Of a stretch of 64,000 bases of DNA, positions 56,526-64,000 are shown in pieces. Origin of the DNA: Sulfurimonadaceae bacterium (lineage in GTDB: Bacteria; Campylobacterota; Campylobacteria; Campylobacterales; Sulfurimonadaceae); the NCBI GenBank assembly GCA_028683835.1, contig JAQUHB010000010.1, positions 1 to 64,000 on the forward strand, written 5' to 3'. Position 1 is the first letter of the stretch; the number at the start of each line of letters is the position of its first letter. A program made the translations under genes and the position numbers. The notes below the pieces were generated by a model, which was not told the DNA's origin, searched no databases, and saw nothing but the letters and a program-made list of their open reading frames with translations.

Positions 56526-57580
56526 TGGCGACTGTACTTTTATGTGATGATGAGCTTATGAATAGAAAAGTCGCTTCAAAGATACTCGTTAAAGAGGGAT
56601 TTCGTGTTCTAGAAGCCCAAAATGGAAAAGAAGCTCTTGATATTTTACAAAACTCTACAGTAGACTTGATCCTTATGGACTTGATGATGCCTGTCATGGA
56701 CGGTTTTGAAGCAACCAAACTTATCAAAAGCAATAAAGACCTCGCAGCTATTCCACTTATTATCATCTCCGCGCTCTCAGACAAGGAAGCTGTTATCAAA
56801 GGTCTGGAAATGGGCGCTGATGAGTATCTCACAAAACCTTTTGACCTTATGGACTTTAGACTTAGAATAAAGAATGCGATCAAAATAGGGATCTATCAAA
56901 ATATGATCAAAGGGCATAAAGAGCTTTTAGAACTCGAAGTTCAAGAAAAAACAAAAAAGTTGCAAGATGCGCTTATTGAAGTACAAAACAGTGAAAAAGA
57001 TATTATCTCCATTTTAAGTAAAACAGCAGAATACAGAGATAATGAAACATCGGCACATACTATTCGAGTCGGTGAAATGGCCGCTGTTTTGGCAAGTAAA
57101 TTTGGCTGGGACGAGGATGCTGTAGAACTCATGCGGCTTGCGGCTCCTATGCATGATATTGGAAAAGTAGGTATTGAAGACAGTATTCTTTTAAAACCGG
57201 GTAAACTTGATGAGAAAGAGTTTTCCATTATGAAAAAGCATGCACAAATAGGCTACGCTATCCTTTCTCAAAAAACAACACCCCTATTAAAACTCGCGGC
57301 ACAAATAGCCCATACGCATCATGAAAAGTATGACGGCAGCGGTTACCCACAAGCTCTCAAAGCTGATGAAATCCCAGATAGCGGAGCAATCGTTACTGTT
57401 GTTGATGTTTTTGATGCACTTTTGAGTAACAGACCCTACAAAAAAAGTTTCACACTTGAAGCTGCATTGGAGATCATTAAAGAAGGCTCAGGAAACCATT
57501 TTCATCCAAAAGTTGTTGCACTTTTTTTAGAGAATCTCGATGAGATTTTAGAAATCCAAAAAAGATTTCATGATGTTTGA
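56525..57580 (+). CDS. Response regulator with HD-GYP output
   Basis: 351 aa. Receiver domain with 'CDDELMN', Asp in 'LILMDLMMP' (about 52) and 'TKPFD', a coiled-coil linker, and an HD-GYP domain (about 165-345) with 'HDIGKVGIED' and 'HHEKYDGSGYP'. This RpfG-like arrangement links a phosphorelay to c-di-GMP hydrolysis. The sensor kinase follows with an 11-bp overlap and is the probable partner. Confidence 0.92.
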   Translation: MATVLLCDDELMNRKVASKILVKEGFRVLEAQNGKEALDILQNSTVDLILMDLMMPVMDGFEATKLIKSNKDLAAIPLIIISALSDKEAVIKGLEMGADEYLTKPFDLMDFRLRIKNAIKIGIYQNMIKGHKELLELEVQEKTKKLQDALIEVQNSEKDIISILSKTAEYRDNETSAHTIRVGEMAAVLASKFGWDEDAVELMRLAAPMHDIGKVGIEDSILLKPGKLDEKEFSIMKKHAQIGYAILSQKTTPLLKLAAQIAHTHHEKYDGSGYPQALKADEIPDSGAIVTVVDVFDALLSNRPYKKSFTLEAALEIIKEGSGNHFHPKVVALFLENLDEILEIQKRFHDV

Positions 57581-59606
57581 TTTTTTTCACAGATCTCTAA
57601 GAAATAAACTTTTAGTCACTTTTCTAGCTGTCGGCTTTTTACCGTTTTTGACCCTTTTAATATACACACTTTTTTTAAGCCAAACAAAGATAGTCAATAA
57701 AATAGTTGTTGAACAATCCGATCGAGCACAGGTGGTTGTGAAACTCATCAATAACAATTTACTTACTTTAAAGAATGAAGTAAAGTTTATAAGTTCTTTG
57801 GATCTTATGGATGATATTTTGGCTGAAGATATCGACAAAAGAATTGCACGCCTCTTAAACCAAAAATCAAGCGATCTAGGTGGCAATAATATCCTTTTGG
57901 TCACCAACACAAAAGGGGTTGTAGTTTCATCCTCTAGTACAAAACAGTCTGATCAAAAAATATTTAATGTTCAAGAACTTTCAAGTAAAAATAACACAGA
58001 GTATATCAAAGGGAATACTTTATATATTTCTTCAAAAATAACCTCTTCATTTGATAAAAAAAGAGCCCTAGGATTTTTAATTTTAGAATATAACTTAAAT
58101 AATCTAGATATCTATCTGACACATCAAAACAGTATTCACTCTTACATCATTAATCCAAAAAGTGATCTTCATATCGGTGAAGAGCTTACACTTCCTTTAG
58201 ATTTTAAACAAAAAAGCGACAATGTTATCAATAATCAATATGTAATTGTTTACCAAAATATACCAACAATAATGGAAGGGTGGTATATTGTTTATGCTGT
58301 AGATAAAAGTGTTGCTTTAACCTTCTTTTATGACTTTGTCCGTTTTATGCTTTACATTTCGATCGTGATCTTTATCTTTGTTATCTACCTCTCTTTAAAA
58401 ATCTCTAAAGGCGTCGTAAAACCCATAGAAGAACTCACTAAAGCAACAGATAATATTATCAGCACACACAACTATACAACGCAACTCGAGATACACACAC
58501 AAGATGAGATAGCCATACTTACCCATTCATTTAACAATATGCTAAAAGTCACTTCACTGGCTTTAGATAAACTTGAAGAGGAAAATAAACTTAGACTCAA
58601 AAGATTTATCCAGCTCATAGAAACTTTTAATACAATTATCCAGACAAAAACAGAAGATGAGTGTATCAAGACTTCGATCAAACAGATCAAACTCTTAACC
58701 AATAAAAGCGACCTGCAGTTTCAAAAAGAGAAATTAAAACATACCAACAATGAACATATATCTTTACATGTAAGAAACTTTGAAGATAACTCAACTCTTT
58801 ATTTTGGTGCAATTGATCTGGGGTTTGAAGAATATACGGATAAAAATGAGCAAAATTTCTACAATTCTATCGCCAATATGATCATCCTACAACTCGATAG
58901 AATAAGACTTATCAATAAAACCATGTCAGCCTCACATGCAAAATCTGCATTTATATCAAATATGTCTCATGAGCTTCGAACACCACTCAATGCCATTATA
59001 GGTTTTTCTCAGTATATGATCACATATGAAGAGCTCGATGATGATCAAAAAGAGGTGATGCTAAATATAGAATCTTCAGCACATTACCTCCTTGAAATGA
59101 TCAACGAGATCCTTGATATCGCTAAAATCGAAGCTGGCAAGATGCAAGCATATCCCGAGGAGACAGATGTTTTAGAACTTGTACAAGGTTGTTTTAAAAT
59201 GCTTCAGCCCCTCGCCGATGATAAAGGTCTAGAATTTCATCTCTCATCTGAGAAATTTCAAAATAAGATGTATATGACTGATCCAAAAATGTTTAAACAA
59301 ATCGTCTTAAACCTTGTCTCCAATGCTATAAAATTCACAAAAGAGGGATTTGTAAATCTTGAACTTTCTAATGATAAAGAGAGTCTGCTCTTTAAAGTTA
59401 CAGACAGCGGTATTGGGATCTCTGAAGAAAATATAAATCAGCTTTTTAACGACTTTACTCAAGTGGAAAATGTGATGCAAAAACAGCACAAAGGCACAGG
59501 TCTTGGACTCTCACTTAGTAAAAAACTTTCTCATATTTTAGGAGGAGATGTTACTCTCATGAGTGATGGTATCGGACAGGGAACATCATCAAGTTTTACT
59601 CTCTAA
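57570..59606 (+). CDS. Membrane sensor histidine kinase
   Basis: 678 aa. TM1 at about 15-35, a Cache-like periplasmic region (about 36-250), TM2 at about 255-280, HAMP, a coiled-coil/GAF-like linker (about 345-440), a HisKA domain with 'SNMSHELRTPLNAI', and HATPase boxes 'NLVSNAIKFT', 'DSGIGIS', 'GTGLGLSLSK'. No receiver domain is attached, so it should signal to the adjacent RR-HD-GYP and perhaps the OmpR regulator. A TTACATGTAA palindrome is at 58764. Confidence 0.92.
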   Translation: MMFDFFHRSLRNKLLVTFLAVGFLPFLTLLIYTLFLSQTKIVNKIVVEQSDRAQVVVKLINNNLLTLKNEVKFISSLDLMDDILAEDIDKRIARLLNQKSSDLGGNNILLVTNTKGVVVSSSSTKQSDQKIFNVQELSSKNNTEYIKGNTLYISSKITSSFDKKRALGFLILEYNLNNLDIYLTHQNSIHSYIINPKSDLHIGEELTLPLDFKQKSDNVINNQYVIVYQNIPTIMEGWYIVYAVDKSVALTFFYDFVRFMLYISIVIFIFVIYLSLKISKGVVKPIEELTKATDNIISTHNYTTQLEIHTQDEIAILTHSFNNMLKVTSLALDKLEEENKLRLKRFIQLIETFNTIIQTKTEDECIKTSIKQIKLLTNKSDLQFQKEKLKHTNNEHISLHVRNFEDNSTLYFGAIDLGFEEYTDKNEQNFYNSIANMIILQLDRIRLINKTMSASHAKSAFISNMSHELRTPLNAIIGFSQYMITYEELDDDQKEVMLNIESSAHYLLEMINEILDIAKIEAGKMQAYPEETDVLELVQGCFKMLQPLADDKGLEFHLSSEKFQNKMYMTDPKMFKQIVLNLVSNAIKFTKEGFVNLELSNDKESLLFKVTDSGIGISEENINQLFNDFTQVENVMQKQHKGTGLGLSLSKKLSHILGGDVTLMSDGIGQGTSSSFTL

Positions 59607-59624
59607 TAAAAACAAGGAGTTTTT

Positions 59625-59972
59625 GTGACAACTATCATTATGCTCTTTATCCTGCCCATTGGGATAGTAGTTTATTTTTTTGATAAAAAAGTTCAAAAAG
59701 AGAACCAGAAAAAGTTTGATGATTACATTTTGCAGATAAAAGCGACTGATATAAAGCAAAAAGAAAAATTTAATAAAATCGATGAGATGTACTATCAAAA
59801 TGGATATACAATCGTCTCCCGTACGAATGAGATGCTTATAGTAGAAAAAAAACATTTCAATCTCGGAGTTCTTCTTATATTTTTTGGCGCACTCGCCTAC
59901 TTCGGACTTCCGCTTTATTATCTCTATTATCGCTTTATTTTAAAGCCTGAAAAAATAACAATTACTTTTTAG
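59625..59972 (+). CDS. Small two-TM membrane protein
   Basis: 115 aa with GTG start (AAGGAG upstream). TM helix at about 3-20, a basic cytoplasmic or periplasmic helical stretch, and a second TM at about 79-104. It starts 18 bp after the kinase stop. No family recognised. Confidence 0.65.
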   Translation: MTTIIMLFILPIGIVVYFFDKKVQKENQKKFDDYILQIKATDIKQKEKFNKIDEMYYQNGYTIVSRTNEMLIVEKKHFNLGVLLIFFGALAYFGLPLYYLYYRFILKPEKITITF

Positions 59973-60022
59973 AAGCCTTATATTAACTGCATTTCTATAC
60001 AATCATGCAAAAAGAGGGTCTC

Positions 60023-60502
60023 ATGCAAACATTCATTTCAAACATTCAAACGGCTATTATCGGTACGATCGACAAAGAAAATCTTCCTTTTTCTTCATAC
60101 GCTCCATACGTCTATGACGATAACCGTTTTTACATCTATATCTCAAGTATTGCCACACATACAAAGAATTTACATGTAAGCCCTGTCGCATCTTTATTTT
60201 TCATAGAAGATGAAAGTAAAACACAAAATCTTTTCGCCAGGAAACGGATCTCCCTTCAGTGTGATGCTCTTATCATTCCAAGAGAAACACAGCGATTTGA
60301 AACGGTACTTGATCTTTTTAGTCATAAGTTTAACGCATCGATGGTGGAAATGCTTAAAAAGATGACAGACTTTAATCTTTATGAGTTACATGTAAAAGCA
60401 GGTGAAGCTACCTTTGGCTTTGGTGATGCCTACCTCATCGGCGGCAAAGATATGAACGAGTTAGTCCCGCGTCAAGGCATTGGACACAAAGAGGAAAAAT
60501 AG
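60023..60502 (+). CDS. HugZ-like/pyridoxamine-oxidase-fold protein
   Basis: 159 aa from the ATG at 60023, chosen because GAGGG lies just upstream. The split-barrel flavin or heme fold shows 'ISNIQTAIIGTIDKE', 'YIYISSIATHTKNL' and 'GEATFGFGDAYLI', and a His near the C-terminus ('GIGHKEE'). It resembles the Campylobacterota HugZ heme-utilisation family but is shorter than HugZ. Heme breakdown is a reasonable but unproved role. Two TTACATGTAA palindromes lie inside (60170 and 60386). Confidence 0.72.
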   Translation: MQTFISNIQTAIIGTIDKENLPFSSYAPYVYDDNRFYIYISSIATHTKNLHVSPVASLFFIEDESKTQNLFARKRISLQCDALIIPRETQRFETVLDLFSHKFNASMVEMLKKMTDFNLYELHVKAGEATFGFGDAYLIGGKDMNELVPRQGIGHKEEK

Positions 60503-60586
60503 CGCTAAAATACAGCTGGTAATTTTCTTTATAACTATATAATACCTTATAAGGCACAATCGTCTCACACTTTAAAGGAGTTTCTC

Positions 60587-61666
60587 ATGCATCTTTTTTT
60601 ACCACTTAGAATCGGCAAATATACCCTCAAGAATAGAATCATTATGGCACCTATGACACGATGTAGAAGTGTTGATAACAATATCCCAAATGATTTGATG
60701 GCGACCTACTACGCTCAAAGAGCAAGTGCCGGACTCATCATAACAGAGGGTACTCAGATCTCGACAGAGGGGATCGGCTATCCTGCAACTCCGGGAATCT
60801 ATACAGATGCTCAAGTTGAGGGTTGGAAAAAAGTAACCGAAGCTGTCCATGAAAAAGATGGCAAAATATTTTTGCAGTTATGGCATGTGGGGAGAATCTC
60901 TCACTCTTCATACCACAATGGAACTCCAAATGTTGCACCCTCCGCCATACAGCCTTCTGGTCAAATTTATACCTTTGAGGGGATGAAAGATTTCGAGACA
61001 CCAAAAGCACTCAGTGTTGATGAGATCAAAAAGATAGTGCAAGAGTATGTCAGCGCTGCAAACAATGCGATAAAAGCGGGTTTTGACGGTGTTGAAGTGC
61101 ATGGTGCCAATGGCTATCTCATAGATCAGTTCTTGCGAGATGGAACAAACCATAGAACAGACGAATATGGTGGAAATGTAGAAAATAGAGCCCGCTTTCT
61201 TTTTGAAATTATAGAAGCGGTAAGTGCTGAGATCGGCTCAGATAGAGTCGGTGTCAGACTCTCTCCAAGTGGTACTTTCAATGACATGAGTGACTCCAAC
61301 CCTACAAAACATTTTGAATATATATGTCATCAGCTCAATAACTTCAAACTCGCTTATCTTCACGTTATAGACGCTCTTGAGGGCGATATAAGGCATGGAG
61401 CGAATGTTGTAGAACTCGCCGTTCTTAAAGCCGCATACAAAGGGGTTTTCATCACATGTGGAGGCTACACAAAGGTAAAAGCCAACAGCGTTTTAGAAAA
61501 ACATCAAGCCGATGCTGTGGCATTTGGAACACTTTTCATATCCAATCCTGATCTAGTAGAACGTTTCAAAACAAATGCCAAACTCAGCGAAGCAGATCCA
61601 AGCAGCTTTTATACGCAAGACGCACAAGGGTATACAACCTACCCTACTCTAGAAAACGAAAGTTAA
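60587..61666 (+). CDS. Old Yellow Enzyme-family NAD(P)H:flavin oxidoreductase
   Basis: 359 aa TIM barrel. 'NRIIMAPMTRCRS' gives the flavin-binding N-terminus, 'QLWHVGRISH' and 'VHGANGYLIDQFL' hold the His-Asn substrate pair, and 'GGYT' the phosphate site. It reduces activated alkenes, nitro groups or similar electrophiles, as NemA does. It follows the HugZ-like gene by 84 bp and precedes the phospholipase gene by 8 bp. Confidence 0.92.
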   Translation: MHLFLPLRIGKYTLKNRIIMAPMTRCRSVDNNIPNDLMATYYAQRASAGLIITEGTQISTEGIGYPATPGIYTDAQVEGWKKVTEAVHEKDGKIFLQLWHVGRISHSSYHNGTPNVAPSAIQPSGQIYTFEGMKDFETPKALSVDEIKKIVQEYVSAANNAIKAGFDGVEVHGANGYLIDQFLRDGTNHRTDEYGGNVENRARFLFEIIEAVSAEIGSDRVGVRLSPSGTFNDMSDSNPTKHFEYICHQLNNFKLAYLHVIDALEGDIRHGANVVELAVLKAAYKGVFITCGGYTKVKANSVLEKHQADAVAFGTLFISNPDLVERFKTNAKLSEADPSSFYTQDAQGYTTYPTLENES

Positions 61667-61674
61667 GGTTTCTA

Positions 61675-62754
61675 TTGAAATATTTATTTTTTGTTTTATT
61701 CATGTATAGCAGTTTACAAGCTGCAACAGCGTTTGAAAATGCTCTTGATATCTATAAAAAAGGTAATTATACAAACTCTTTTAAAATTTTTAAAGCCTTG
61801 GCCCAAAAGGAAGATGATGCCGATGCTGCATATTATGTAGCTTACATGTATGAAAATGGTCTTGGATGTGAAAAAGACCAGCAGAAGGCATATGAATGGT
61901 ATAAAAGTTCTGCATCATTTGCTTATAAATCCACTTCATTTGATTCAAATCATGAGATAAAGAAAGAGAGTAAAAAGCTTTATTATCTGCTCGATACGGT
62001 AGACAGTGAGACGGATACAACCATGAGACAGATGACACAGTCCTTATATAATCTCAAAACATATAAAACCAATTATCTTCTTCCTTTTAGCTACAGAACA
62101 AATGGTCAATATCCAAATACCAATAATGAAACTTCCAATAACATAGAAACAGAGTTTCAACTCAGTGTCAAATTTGATTTTGCAGCAAACCTTTTAAACT
62201 TTAACGAGATCTATAGTCTTGGATATACACAAAAATCTTTTTGGCAATCCTATGGAAGTTCTGCATATTTTCGGGAATCAAATTATAATCCTGAACTTTT
62301 TGTAACTATTCCCACAGCCCTAAGCAGTGATGCAAAATTTATAAAGTCACTTAAACTTGGACTCGCCCATCAGTCAAATGGGCAAGGTGGTACAAATGAA
62401 CGTTCTTGGAACTATCTTAATGCAACAGTTTCTACACAATACAAAAATCTTTTTACAGAGTTTGAGTTTTGGAGCAGATTGCCGGATGTCAAAGATTATA
62501 ATCCAAAACTACTTGATTATCTCGGACATGGAAGTGTAAAATTTTCATTGCCTTGGGATAAAAATCTTTTTACTTTACTCCTGCGTTCAAATTTTTACAG
62601 TCATGGAGCAGCAGATTTTAGTTACAGTTATCCGCTCAATGAAAAAGACAATTTCTTTCTTTATATAAAAGCTTTTAGCGGCTATGGTGAAAGTCTCATC
62701 GATTATAATACTTACATCAATAAAATTGGTATAGGCGTGAGTATCTCCAGATGA
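61675..62754 (+). CDS. pldA: Outer membrane phospholipase A with N-terminal Sel1 repeats
   Basis: 359 aa with TTG start and AAGG upstream. Signal peptide (about 1-16); Sel1/TPR-like repeats (about 20-85, 'AAYYVAYMYENGLGCEKDQQ'); then the OMPLA barrel (about 130-359). The catalytic set is visible: His232 and Ser234 in 'LAHQSNGQGG' and Asn246 in 'ERSWN', with the same His-to-Asn spacing as E. coli PldA. It hydrolyses phospholipids in the outer membrane when it dimerises. The Sel1 extension is not in the enterobacterial enzyme. Confidence 0.9.
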   Translation: MKYLFFVLFMYSSLQAATAFENALDIYKKGNYTNSFKIFKALAQKEDDADAAYYVAYMYENGLGCEKDQQKAYEWYKSSASFAYKSTSFDSNHEIKKESKKLYYLLDTVDSETDTTMRQMTQSLYNLKTYKTNYLLPFSYRTNGQYPNTNNETSNNIETEFQLSVKFDFAANLLNFNEIYSLGYTQKSFWQSYGSSAYFRESNYNPELFVTIPTALSSDAKFIKSLKLGLAHQSNGQGGTNERSWNYLNATVSTQYKNLFTEFEFWSRLPDVKDYNPKLLDYLGHGSVKFSLPWDKNLFTLLLRSNFYSHGAADFSYSYPLNEKDNFFLYIKAFSGYGESLIDYNTYINKIGIGVSISR

Positions 62755-62983
62755 AAAGATGTCAGGGTCATTGATATATTCTTTCCAAAGGAGGTAATAC
62801 CTGTTCCCTTAGTGAGAGAAGATATTACCAAGCTCATTAAAACAGACTTTCATGATAAATTGGATCATTTTTTATATACACAATGAAAAAGAGTTATTGC
62901 ACTTGAAGAGATGCAAAAAGACCAACTTCCCAAACTCGGTGAACTTAAAAACTCTCTAAAAAAAATTGATTTTTCTTCATAAT
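62755..62983 (+). pseudogene. Decayed ORF after pldA
   Basis: Immediately after the pldA stop, in the same frame, about 43 codons read open ('VRVIDIFFPKEVIPVPLV...') to an in-frame TGA at 62884, and 32 more codons continue to TAA. The two halves look like one helical protein broken by a nonsense change and lacking a start. No homologue is recognised. Confidence 0.4.
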
Positions 62984-63041
62984 TTATTTGCCTGACTTAG
63001 GATATGATTATTTGTCAATATCTTAAGTAAGGAAGTTTGTT

Positions 63042-64000
63042 ATGAAAAAAATCTTTTTACTCTTGCTATTTTTACCCTTAGGGCTTATGGCATCATCTTA
63101 TGCACCTTCACAACAACGATTAGACCAGATAATGGCTCCCATAGCGCTCTACCCAGACTCTTTGCTTTCGCAAATTTTAATGGCGTCAACTTATCCGCAA
63201 GAGGTACAAGAAGCTGTGGAATGGTCAAGACAGAACTCTGACTTACAAGGAGAAGACGCAGTCCAAGCTGCCACGTCCAATGATTGGGATCCTAGTGTGA
63301 TCTCGCTTGTAGCTTTTCCCCAGGTTCTTGATATGATGGATAGCTACCCTGATTGGGTTCAAGAGTTGGGAGATGCTTTTTTAGACGAGCCGGATATGGT
63401 TATGGATAGCGTACAACGTTTACGCTTGCAAGCCCAAAGAAACGGCTATCTTACGAGTTCACAAAAGCAAAGAATAATCACACAAGAAGATGATCAAGGA
63501 ACAAGAACGATTATTATCCAGCCGACTTTTGCTGATACTGTTTATGTACCGGTATATGATCCGATGCGCGTTTACGGAACATGGTTTTATCCTGGATATG
63601 CGCCATTTTATTATTATCCATCATCTTTTTATATGGCACCGGGCATGTTCTTTGGATTTTCACTTGGAATCGCTGTTAAAGATGTTATGTGGAGCGGCTT
63701 TGATTGGCATCATCATGATGTTTATATTAATGTACCGAGATATAATACTTTTTATACACATAGAAAAATCAACACAAATCAAAAAAACATATCTTGGAAG
63801 AATGATTGGCGTCCAAATAATCCACATCCAATAAACTACAACAGACCACAAACACAGCGCATAATTATTCAAAACAATTACCGCAAACCAGATGACAAAA
63901 CTTTCAAGAATGTTGATCGCAAACCAGATGACAAAACTTTCAAGAATGTTGATCGCAAACCAGATGACAAAACTTTCAGGAATGTTGATCGCAAACCTGA
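63042..64000 (+). CDS. DUF3300-family protein, incomplete at right edge
   Basis: At least 319 codons, no stop before the window ends. Signal peptide (about 1-19, 'LGLMASS'), then the DUF3300 pattern: 'QIMAPIALYPDSLLSQILMA', 'VEWSRQN', 'WDPSVISLVAFPQVL' and 'TVYVPVYDP', with an aromatic-rich middle. From 63882 the coding region becomes a perfect 36-bp tandem repeat encoding RKPDDKTFKNVD. AAGGAAG precedes the ATG. The function of the family is unknown. Confidence 0.88.
   Translation, partial: MKKIFLLLLFLPLGLMASSYAPSQQRLDQIMAPIALYPDSLLSQILMASTYPQEVQEAVEWSRQNSDLQGEDAVQAATSNDWDPSVISLVAFPQVLDMMDSYPDWVQELGDAFLDEPDMVMDSVQRLRLQAQRNGYLTSSQKQRIITQEDDQGTRTIIIQPTFADTVYVPVYDPMRVYGTWFYPGYAPFYYYPSSFYMAPGMFFGFSLGIAVKDVMWSGFDWHHHDVYINVPRYNTFYTHRKINTNQKNISWKNDWRPNNPHPINYNRPQTQRIIIQNNYRKPDDKTFKNVDRKPDDKTFKNVDRKPDDKTFRNVDRKP
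63882..64000 (+). repeat. 36-bp in-frame tandem repeat in DUF3300 gene
   Basis: Three full units (63882-63917, 63918-63953, 63954-63989) and a partial fourth cut by the window edge. Units 1 and 2 are identical; unit 3 differs by one base (Lys to Arg). Each encodes a 12-residue charged unit. Confidence 0.9.

Noticed and set aside
62884..62886. In-frame TGA as a selenocysteine codon
   Set aside because: No SECIS-like hairpin is evident after it, there is no start codon for the ORF and no known selenoprotein context.

Overview
The window looks like a chromosomal stretch of a Campylobacterota bacterium, most probably a Sulfurimonas-type chemolithotroph. This rests on the low GC content, the tightly overlapping operons, and the gene complement: MetX/MetY methionine synthesis, a PycA-type biotin carboxylase, an OMPLA phospholipase, several c-type heme proteins, and many sensory and c-di-GMP proteins. 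Species cannot be fixed from sequence reading alone.

Layout. 1-0.5 kb: a cytochrome c lipoprotein. 0.5-11.7 kb: one long minus-strand block running metX-xseB-nitrilase-like-ThiF-like-response regulator-histidine kinase-exported protein-OMF-MFP-RND pump-small protein. It probably couples a two-component system to a tripartite efflux pump. 11.8-23.7 kb: a PAS-EAL protein, metY, an exported Hsp20, a biotin carboxylase, guaB, two HD-GYP proteins and a ferritin-like protein. 23.8-30.7 kb: a LysE transporter, gatA, a PilZ protein, an HDOD protein, a pseudouridine synthase, a rhodanese and a lipoprotein.

30.7-37.9 kb: the accessory region, a chromosomal integron. An IntI-type tyrosine recombinase (plus strand) is divergent from a minus-strand cassette array. 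The array encodes a one-TM coiled-coil protein, a large AAA/ABC-type ATPase with a CxxC hook motif (RloC/PrrC-like, candidate phage defence), a TM-ankyrin protein and, at the far end, a RelBE/ParE-like toxin-antitoxin pair. Three attC-like hairpins of about 68 bp separate the cassettes. A 156-bp gene-less element occurs three times, each time placed exactly at a cassette boundary. The intI start sits beside an A8 tract that puts the best start codon out of frame with the recombinase.

37.9-42.8 kb: ileS with a small downstream membrane ORF, a CinA-like protein, and a six-tRNA array (Lys-Asp-Val-Glu-Val-Asp) with a strong promoter and a structured spacer. 42.8-51.8 kb: a heme-binding chemoreceptor, an ABC exporter, a Nudix hydrolase, a DUF808 protein, a metallophosphoesterase, a glutaminase and a TPR protein. 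51.9-59.6 kb: a signalling and envelope operon (cytochrome-porin fusion, small protein, ApbE-like, OmpR regulator, porin, PstS-like protein, response regulator-HD-GYP, hybrid-free sensor kinase). 59.6-64 kb: a small membrane protein, a HugZ-like protein, an Old Yellow Enzyme, a Sel1-OMPLA fusion, a decayed ORF, and a DUF3300 protein that runs off the right edge.

Across the window the 10-bp palindrome TTACATGTAA occurs at least ten times, far above chance expectation, both inside and outside genes.
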